Source: JAEUMD01 sp044222395 (GTDB lineage Bacteria; Pseudomonadota; Alphaproteobacteria; Rhizobiales; Hyphomicrobiaceae). From it: a stretch of 64,000 nt of DNA. The notes under the pieces were generated by a model. It ran no database searches. It saw only the letters and a program-made list of their open reading frames with translations, and had not been told where the DNA came from. Positions within the stretch are counted from its first letter, which is position 1, and every line of letters begins with the position of its first letter. A program made the position numbers and the translations under genes. This document shows positions 53,853 to 64,000 of the stretch, in pieces. The DNA is taken from contig JBGANK010000002.1 in NCBI GenBank assembly GCA_044222395.1, positions 62,001-126,000 on the forward strand. The letters run 5' to 3'.

Positions 53853-55684
53853 GCGATGTGACGCCGAAATACAAGGGCAGCGTGCTGCGTCCGCTGAAGG
53901 CGCTGGCCAACCTGCTGCGGGAGCCGGCGACGCTGCCGATGGAGCCAAGGCCGGCGGCACCCAACTATCGCGGCTTCCACTTGAACGACTGGAAACTGTG
54001 CATAGGCTGCGGCACGTGCCAGGAGATCTGCGACAATGCCGCGATCCGGATGGTGCACATCCCCGAGCTGCCGACCGATGCGAAGGCGGGCATCAAGTCG
54101 CGCCGGCCGGCGATCGACTATGGCCGATGCTGCTGGTGCGCGCTGTGCGTCGACATCTGTCCCACGGGCTCGCTGTCGCTGTCGCGCGAATACATTCATG
54201 TCAGCCGTGACATGGACAGCTACTTCATCCTGCCCGATGAGAAGGGCATGCACGGCAAGGGATTCGAAAAGGGCTGGGCCAAGAGCGATACCTCCGATCT
54301 TCTCGACCACGAGCGCCAGGACATGCCGCTGCTTTCGGCACAACAGGCGCTGGATGGATTCGGCGAGCTTGCGAACGGATATGACGTGCAGGCGGCGGTG
54401 CTGGAGGCCTCAAGGTGTATCCAGTGCGGCATGTGCCACGAAGCTTGCCCCACGGGCATGCACGCGCCGCATTACATCCGCGCGCTGTGGGAGGGCGATC
54501 GCGAAAAGGCGGTCGAGGAAATCTACCGCACCAACCCACTGTCGCAGGTGTGCGGGCGGATCTGCACGCATGTGTGCGAGAGCGCATGTTCGGTGGGGCG
54601 GCGCGGCGAGCCTGTTGCGATCCGCTGGCTGAAGCGGCACGCCATGGACAGCGTGCCGGCCGAGAGGGTGCGCGAAATCGCGCTCAAGGACAGGGTTCAG
54701 TCGCCATCCGGGCGGAGGATATCGATCGTCGGCTCAGGCCCGGCGGGCCTGACGGCCGCATTCGACCTGGCAAAACGCGGGCACGCGGTGACGATCTATG
54801 AATCGCGAGCGATGCCCGGCGGCATGATGCGGTTCGGGATTCCCGAATACCGACTGCCTTATCGCAACCTCGATGCCGATATCGACGTTATCCGCGCCGC
54901 CGGGGTGGAGATCCTGTGCAATACGCCGATTGGCAAGGACATGACGATGGCCCGCTTGCGGGAGTCGAGCGATGCAGTGCTGGTGGCGAGCGGGCTTTGG
55001 GCGCCGCGATCGACGCGCGTACCGGGTTGCGAACATCCCAAGGTGCTGTCGGCGATCGGGGTGCTGGAGGCGATAACGCTCGGCAAGGAATTCGAGGTGC
55101 CGCGCCGGGCCGTGGTGGTCGGGGGCGGTAACGTCGCGTTCGATGTGGCGCGCTCGATCGCAAGGTTGCAGAATGCGCGATACGGTAAGGTTGCTGTCGA
55201 CGTGGTGGCGCTGGAAGATCGCCAGCACATGCTCGCGGACGAGGAAGAGGTTCGGGAGGCAGCCGCCGAAGGAATCTCACTGTTCAATTCCTGGGGACCG
55301 AAATGCGTGGTCATCAAGGACGGCGGCATCGCGGCGCTGGAAACGGTGCAATGCATTTCGCTCAAGGACGAGCAAGGGCGGTTCCATCCCAAGTACGACG
55401 AGGGATGCATGGTTTCGCATGCCGCCGATACGGTCATCGAGGCGATCGGCCAGGCCGCGGATACGGCCTACCTGGGACATGATCTCATCGAGGGACTGGA
55501 GTGGAGCCGTGGCCGGCTCAAGATCGATCGCGCCGGGCGGACCTCTCAGCCATGGTTGTGGGCAGCCGGCGACATGGTCGAAGGTCCCGACGTCGTGCAT
55601 GCGATCGCTGCCGGTCACCGCGCCGCGACGAGCATCGACTTGGAGTTGACCGGCGGCCAGCTGGCATCGAGGAGGGTCGCATGA
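53849..55684 (+). CDS. NuoI-like ferredoxin fused to GltD-like FAD/NAD(P)H oxidoreductase (MbxN position)
   Basis: A 611-aa fusion, starting at the ATG that overlaps the upstream stop. Residues 45-110 carry two [4Fe-4S] motifs: C51, 54, 57, 61 and C94, 97, 100, 104. Residues 188-250 carry the GltD-type FeS domain (C190, 193, 196, 200; C235, 239, 243, 247). FAD binds at SIVGSGPAG (292-300) and NAD(P) at VVVGGGNVA (422-430). At the end of the second Rossmann strand the residue is E456 (VVALEDRQHML), where GltD has Arg residues for NADPH; this favours NADH. The module would feed electrons from NAD(P)H into the complex. Confidence 0.93.
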   Translation: MSDVTPKYKGSVLRPLKALANLLREPATLPMEPRPAAPNYRGFHLNDWKLCIGCGTCQEICDNAAIRMVHIPELPTDAKAGIKSRRPAIDYGRCCWCALCVDICPTGSLSLSREYIHVSRDMDSYFILPDEKGMHGKGFEKGWAKSDTSDLLDHERQDMPLLSAQQALDGFGELANGYDVQAAVLEASRCIQCGMCHEACPTGMHAPHYIRALWEGDREKAVEEIYRTNPLSQVCGRICTHVCESACSVGRRGEPVAIRWLKRHAMDSVPAERVREIALKDRVQSPSGRRISIVGSGPAGLTAAFDLAKRGHAVTIYESRAMPGGMMRFGIPEYRLPYRNLDADIDVIRAAGVEILCNTPIGKDMTMARLRESSDAVLVASGLWAPRSTRVPGCEHPKVLSAIGVLEAITLGKEFEVPRRAVVVGGGNVAFDVARSIARLQNARYGKVAVDVVALEDRQHMLADEEEVREAAAEGISLFNSWGPKCVVIKDGGIAALETVQCISLKDEQGRFHPKYDEGCMVSHAADTVIEAIGQAADTAYLGHDLIEGLEWSRGRLKIDRAGRTSQPWLWAAGDMVEGPDVVHAIAAGHRAATSIDLELTGGQLASRRVA

Positions 55685-56196
55685 GCAAGCAAGTGAAGGA
55701 GAGCTTCCAGCAGGCCCGCGAGCACCTGAAGTCGCTGACGACGGTCGGCGAAATCCTCGACACGGCGATGGCTTTCGAGAAGGCGGCCGAGACGTTCTAT
55801 TCTGGGCTCGTCGACAAGGTGTCGAAGCCGATGCGCGATTTGGTCCGCGAACTGGCCGAGGAAGAAACTCAGCACTACAAACTATTCAAGGAACTGCGGG
55901 ACCGGCCGGACGTCGAATCGCATATTCGCGACAGGATCACGCGGCCAGCGGCCGACCACAAGTTCTCAAATTATGTTCATCTGCCGGAGCTCGGCGAGAA
56001 TCTTGATGATCAATCGCTGCTGCAATATGCGCTTGCACGAGAGACGGCGGCTGCGGAAGAATATGGGGAGCTTGCGCAAACCGCTCCGGAGGGTGCGATC
56101 CGCGACCTCTTCCTGTTTCTGGCGAATGAGGAGCTGGAGCACAAGGCAGAATTGGAGAAGCGCTACTATGCGCTCGTGCACAGGGGCGGAGTCTAG
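55681..56196 (+). CDS. Rubrerythrin/ferritin-like diiron protein
   Basis: A 171-aa four-helix-bundle protein. The diiron ligand pattern is present in four helices: AMAFEKAAETFY, AEEETQHYKLF, ALARETAAAEEYG and ANEELEHKAELEKRYY (E, ExxH, E, ExxH). No rubredoxin domain is attached. Such proteins reduce peroxide or oxygen, or accept electrons. It overlaps the GltD-fusion stop by 4 bases, so it is made with the complex and may be its electron outlet or its protector; that is inference. Confidence 0.88.
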   Translation: MSKQVKESFQQAREHLKSLTTVGEILDTAMAFEKAAETFYSGLVDKVSKPMRDLVRELAEEETQHYKLFKELRDRPDVESHIRDRITRPAADHKFSNYVHLPELGENLDDQSLLQYALARETAAAEEYGELAQTAPEGAIRDLFLFLANEELEHKAELEKRYYALVHRGGV

Positions 56197-56232
56197 CAGA
56201 GCAGCGTGCACGCTTGCTTGAGAGAGAGTGAT

Positions 56233-57549
56233 GTGAACTTGCAATCGAGACGTGCCAGCGGTGGAGCGCGGTTCGTCAGCCGACTTACGCGCGAAACAGT
56301 GGCAGTGGTGTTGGCGGGTGGCCGCGGAACCCGGCTTGGTCCCTTGACCGATTGGCGCGCCAAGCCGGCCGTTCCGTTCGCGGGCAAGTTCCGCATCATC
56401 GACTTCGCGCTGTCCAACTGCGTCAACTCGCAGATCCGTCGCATCCTGGTGCTGACGCAATACAAGTCGCATTCGCTGCAAAAGCATCTGCTCAACGGCT
56501 GGACCTACATGCGGGTCGAGCACGGTGAGTTCATCGACATCGTGCCGGCGCAGCAGTGGGTGAGCGAGGAGTCGTGGTATCGGGGCACCGCGGATGCTGT
56601 CTATCAGACGCTCGACATAGTCGAAAGCTACGGCCCAGGCTATGTCCTGATCCTGGCTGGCGACCACGTCTACAACATGGACTACGGCGAGATGCTCGCC
56701 GCGCACGTGGAATCAGGTGCCGACCTGACCGTCGGGTGCACGCCGGTGCCGGTCGAAGAGGCGTCGCACTTCGGCATCATGGAGGTGGATGCCAGCGGTC
56801 GGATCACCCATTTCGTCGAGAAGCCTGCCGATCCGAAGCCGATGCCCGGCATGCCGGGCATGGCGCTCGCCAGCATGGGTATCTACGTGTTCTCGATGAG
56901 CTACTTGCGCATGCGGCTCAACGAGGATGCCGGAGACGTCGCTTCGGCGCACGATTTCGGCAAGAACGTCATTCCGAACGTGCTGACACGCGGCGACAAG
57001 GCCCACGCCAACGTGTTCAGCGGGCCGACCGGCCTGCCCGACTACTGGCGCGACGTGGGAACGATCGACGCTTACTATCGCGGCAACATGGAGCTTCTGT
57101 CGGAACATCCCCCGCTTGATCTTTACAGCGGACACTGGCCGATCATGACCTACCACCCGCAACTGCCTCCCGCGGAATTCGTGGGCTGCGGCAGCCGATG
57201 CCATGTGGAGAATTCGATGGTCTCGGGAGGCTGCATGGTGAAGCGCACGGACCTCGACACATCGATCCTGTTCTCCAATGTGAGGATCTACGAAGGCAGC
57301 AAGCTGCGCGGCGTATTGGCATTGCCGGGGGCTGAGATCGGCGCCGGCTCGCGGTTGTCGAATGCCATCATCGACAATCGCTGCATCGTCCCACCCGGTA
57401 CCGTCATCGGCGAGGATCCGGAGGAGGATCGCAAGCGGTTCCATGTCACCGAGGGTGGTGTCGTCGTCGTCAACCGGCGAATGCTCGGTCAAGGTGTCGT
57501 CTACAGGCCCGGCGTAATGCCCGGCCCCAACGAGTACCCGCGTACCTAG
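56233..57549 (+). CDS. glgC: Glucose-1-phosphate adenylyltransferase GlgC (copy 2)
   Basis: Second ADP-glucose synthase, 438 aa from the GTG at 56233 (V-N-L-Q-S-R), with GAGAGAG upstream; a GTG at 56206 would add nine codons. VLAGGRGTRLGPLTDW, KPAVPFAGKFRIIDF, ILAGDHVYNMDYGEM, FVEKPAD and SGGCMVKRTDLD are intact. It is clearly homologous to copy 1 but differs throughout, so this is not a recent duplicate. It begins 36 bases after the rubrerythrin-like gene on the same strand and is probably in the same transcript. Confidence 0.94.
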   Translation: MNLQSRRASGGARFVSRLTRETVAVVLAGGRGTRLGPLTDWRAKPAVPFAGKFRIIDFALSNCVNSQIRRILVLTQYKSHSLQKHLLNGWTYMRVEHGEFIDIVPAQQWVSEESWYRGTADAVYQTLDIVESYGPGYVLILAGDHVYNMDYGEMLAAHVESGADLTVGCTPVPVEEASHFGIMEVDASGRITHFVEKPADPKPMPGMPGMALASMGIYVFSMSYLRMRLNEDAGDVASAHDFGKNVIPNVLTRGDKAHANVFSGPTGLPDYWRDVGTIDAYYRGNMELLSEHPPLDLYSGHWPIMTYHPQLPPAEFVGCGSRCHVENSMVSGGCMVKRTDLDTSILFSNVRIYEGSKLRGVLALPGAEIGAGSRLSNAIIDNRCIVPPGTVIGEDPEEDRKRFHVTEGGVVVVNRRMLGQGVVYRPGVMPGPNEYPRT

Positions 57550-57608
57550 AGCAGGTCTGATCTTGATGGAATTACGCCAGCCGCTGTGGCCTGCTCCAAG
57601 CCTTTGCT

Positions 57609-57654
57609 TGAGAGTCTCAATCACGCCTTCGCTGGAACTTGAAGCGGTTCCATC

Positions 57655-57668
<14 letters not shown>
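57609..57668. repeat. Dispersed repeat family 2, copy 2
   Basis: Matches 1491-1550 at about 48 of 60 positions. It spans the stop codon of the minus-strand GlgX-MalQ gene at 57655, so the last residues of that protein (L-I-A) and the TGA are coded within the repeat. Confidence 0.8.
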
Positions 57669-62058
<4,390 letters not shown>

Positions 62059-62073
62059 CGGCGCTCCTGTGTT

Positions 62074-64000
62074 CTAGTCAGGCACAAGCACGAGTGCGGC
62101 AAGTGGCGGGATCGTGAGCGCAAGCGACTGGTCAAGGCCATGCATCTTCTGGGCCTGGGTCTCGACACGGCCGGTGTTGCCCAGGTTCGATCCGCCATAG
62201 AAAGCTGAGTCGGAATTGAAGATCTCGCGCCACGGACCCGGGCGAGGCATGCCCACGCGATAGCCGTAGCGGGGGACGGGCGTGAAATTGCAGATGATGA
62301 CAGCGCAGTCGCGGGGCTCGCGGCCGTGGCGGCGATAACTCAGAACGCCCTGCTCATAGTCGTTGCAGTCGATCCAGGCAAAGCCATCCGACTCGGTATC
62401 GCGCTGATGCAGCGCGTGTAGCGAGGTGTAGAGGCGGTTCAAGTCGCGGACGAGCGCCTGGATGCCACGATGGTCGGGGCTTTCGAGGAGATGCCAGTCG
62501 AGGCTGACGTCGTGATTCCATTCGTTAGCCTGCGCGAACTCTCCGCCCATGAAGAGCAATTTCTTGCCCGGGTGGGTGAACAGATAGGTGAAGTAGAGCC
62601 GCAGGTTCGCGAAGCGCTGCCAGTGGTCGCCTGGCATGCGTCCCAACAGAGAGCGCTTGCCGTGGACGACCTCGTCGTGCGACAGCGGCAGCACGAAATT
62701 CTCGGTAAAGGCGTACATCAACGAGAATGTCATATCGTTGTGGTGATGCTTTCGATGAACAGGATCGCGCGAGATGTAGCGCAACGTGTCGTTCATCCAG
62801 CCCATGTTCCACTTGTAGCCGAAGCCCAAGCCGCCGCACGAGGTCGGTCGCGATACCATCGGCCAGGCGGTCGATTCCTCGGCAATCGTGAAGGCTCCGG
62901 GATTGTGGGAGTAGACCAGTTCGTTGAGCCGGCGCAGGAAGGCGATGGCTTCGAGGTTTTCATTGCCGCCGTACTGGTTGGCCAGCCACTCGCCGGGTTT
63001 GCGCGAATAGTCGAGATAGAGCATGGAGGCGACCGCATCGACGCGCAGGCCGTCGATGTGCATCTCGTCGAGCCAGTAGAGCGCGTTGCCGATCAGGTAA
63101 TTGACGACTTCTGTGCGGCCGAAATTGTAGATCAGCGTGCCCCAGTCGGCGTGGCGACCGAGGCGCGGATCGGCGTGTTCGTAAAGGTGGGTGCCGTCGA
63201 AGCGGACCAGACCGTGCTCGTCCTCGGGGAAATGGCCGACGACCCAGTCGAGGATGACGCCGATGCCAACGTTGTGACAGCGGTCGACGAACTGACGGAA
63301 CTCGTCTGGCGTACCAAAGCGGCTCGTGGGTGCGAACAGCCCGATCGGCTGGTATCCCCACGATCCATCAAAGGGGAACTCGCTCACCGGCATCAGTTCG
63401 ATGTGCGTGAAACCCATATCCTTGACGTAGGAAACGAGCTCATCGGCGAGCTCGAGATACGTCATCCGGCGCGCGTGTGGATCGAGCTTGTGGCGCCAAG
63501 AGCCAAGGTGGACTTCGTAGATGCTGATCGGGGCACCGACCGCGTTCCGCTTGGCGCGTTCAGTCATCCACTGCTGGTCGCTCCAGGCAAAGGAGCCTTC
63601 TGGCGTGACGCGAGAGGCGGTACGCGGCGGTGGCTCCATCGCGCGGGCGTAGGGGTCAGCCTTGAGCGGCAGGATGGTGCCATCCTTGGACTTGATCTCG
63701 AATTTGTAGAGCGTGCCCTCGCCAAGTCCTGGGACGAAGACCTCCCACACTCCGGCGCCAGGATGCAGACGCATCGGGTGGTAGCGGCCGTCCCAGTCGT
63801 TGAAATCGCCGACGACGCTCACCCGCGATGCATTGGGTGCCCATACAGCAAAGTGGACGCCGCGAACGCCTTCATGTCGGATGACGTGAGCACCCATTTT
63901 CTCGAAGTTGCGATAATGAGTGCCCTCTGCAAACAGATGCAGATCAATTTCCCCAAGCACGGGAGGGAAACGATATGGGTCATCGATTTCGCGGGTTCCC
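62074..64000 (-). CDS. glgB: 1,4-alpha-glucan branching enzyme GlgB (5' end outside window)
   Basis: Makes alpha-1,6 branches in glycogen. The frame is still open at the right edge: the residues before the apparent start read R-E-I-D-D-P-Y-R-F-P-P-V-L-G, a known GlgB N-terminal segment, so the GTG at 63960 is not the start. The CBM48 part (VWAPNASRVSVVGDFNDWDG) is followed by the GH13 barrel, with nucleophile Asp in DGLRVDAVASMLYLDYSR, acid Glu in FTIAEESTAWP and LPLSHDEVVHGK. The visible part is 642 aa. The downstream GlgX-MalQ gene is 15 bases away. Confidence 0.96.
   Translation of the reverse strand, partial: GTREIDDPYRFPPVLGEIDLHLFAEGTHYRNFEKMGAHVIRHEGVRGVHFAVWAPNASRVSVVGDFNDWDGRYHPMRLHPGAGVWEVFVPGLGEGTLYKFEIKSKDGTILPLKADPYARAMEPPPRTASRVTPEGSFAWSDQQWMTERAKRNAVGAPISIYEVHLGSWRHKLDPHARRMTYLELADELVSYVKDMGFTHIELMPVSEFPFDGSWGYQPIGLFAPTSRFGTPDEFRQFVDRCHNVGIGVILDWVVGHFPEDEHGLVRFDGTHLYEHADPRLGRHADWGTLIYNFGRTEVVNYLIGNALYWLDEMHIDGLRVDAVASMLYLDYSRKPGEWLANQYGGNENLEAIAFLRRLNELVYSHNPGAFTIAEESTAWPMVSRPTSCGGLGFGYKWNMGWMNDTLRYISRDPVHRKHHHNDMTFSLMYAFTENFVLPLSHDEVVHGKRSLLGRMPGDHWQRFANLRLYFTYLFTHPGKKLLFMGGEFAQANEWNHDVSLDWHLLESPDHRGIQALVRDLNRLYTSLHALHQRDTESDGFAWIDCNDYEQGVLSYRRHGREPRDCAVIICNFTPVPRYGYRVGMPRPGPWREIFNSDSAFYGGSNLGNTGRVETQAQKMHGLDQSLALTIPPLAALVLVPD

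Noticed and set aside
50492..55684. Group 4 NiFe hydrogenase or formate hydrogenlyase
   Set aside because: The large subunit lacks two of the four NiFe Cys, and no hydrogenase maturation genes or formate dehydrogenase are nearby.
50492..55684. Respiratory complex I
   Set aside because: The NuoB-like cluster motif is CxxC rather than tandem Cys, the quinone His/Tyr are missing, and NuoE, F, G, A and J are absent.

Overview
The window is 64 kb of GC-rich DNA that reads as a chromosome segment of an alphaproteobacterium of the Hyphomicrobiales (Rhizobiales) type. The basis is the housekeeping gene order on the minus strand (cmk, rpsA, sppA, ihfB, a lapA-like gene, trpF, trpB, trpA, accD, folC, proB, proA, nadD, rsfS, rlmH), dense dispersed palindromic repeats, and AccD without its zinc-ribbon cysteines. 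The genus cannot be fixed from the sequence. No rRNA, tRNA, CRISPR array, prophage or intact insertion sequence was seen. Genes run off both ends: an SDR dehydrogenase on the left and glgB on the right.

Layout. (1) 1-18.7 kb: the housekeeping block, with a few small exported proteins inserted: a Cys-rich Met/Gly-tailed protein, an Ala-rich protein with a histone-H1-like tail, and a PAN-domain protein between trpB and trpA. A strong rho-independent terminator follows rpsA. (2) 19.1-27.7 kb: a membrane histidine kinase, a three-gene ABC export system (adaptor, FtsX-like permease, ATPase), a LuxR-type regulator whose receiver lacks the phosphoacceptor Asp, and an AAC(6')-like acetyltransferase. 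(3) 28.4-38.4 kb: a class V glyoxylate-type aminotransferase, then a CrbS-like solute-symporter/histidine-kinase hybrid, a degenerate sensor kinase fused to a DnaQ-type exonuclease, a CheY-like regulator, and a cNMP/CBS/DUF294 nucleotidyltransferase. (4) 38.5-40.1 kb: a TauE/SafE permease translationally coupled to an unrecognised protein that may be distantly PvcA-like. (5) 40.7-44.0 kb: glgC, glucokinase and a Crp/Fnr regulator. (6) 44.4-56.2 kb: thirteen tightly coupled genes for a membrane energy-converting complex. (7) 56.2-64 kb: a second glgC, a fused GlgX-MalQ debranching enzyme, and glgB.

The most interesting region is 44445-56196. Its genes are collinear with the archaeal Mbx/Mbs membrane complex: MrpE, F, G, a fused MbhD/E-MrpB, MrpC, two MrpD-type pumps, then NuoH-, B-, C-, D- and I-like subunits. 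It differs in ways the sequence shows. The NuoI-like subunit is fused to a GltD-like FAD/NAD(P)H dehydrogenase. The NuoD-like subunit keeps only one Cys of each NiFe CxxC pair and lacks the usual quinone-site His and Tyr. The last gene encodes a rubrerythrin-like diiron protein. I infer an NAD(P)H-linked, ion-pumping oxidoreductase whose terminal acceptor is unknown. It sits inside a glycogen locus, and the second glgC starts just after its last gene, so the two may be co-transcribed.

Several repeat families are scattered between genes, and two copies supply or overlap stop codons. All function calls are from reading translated sequence by eye; no database search was run.
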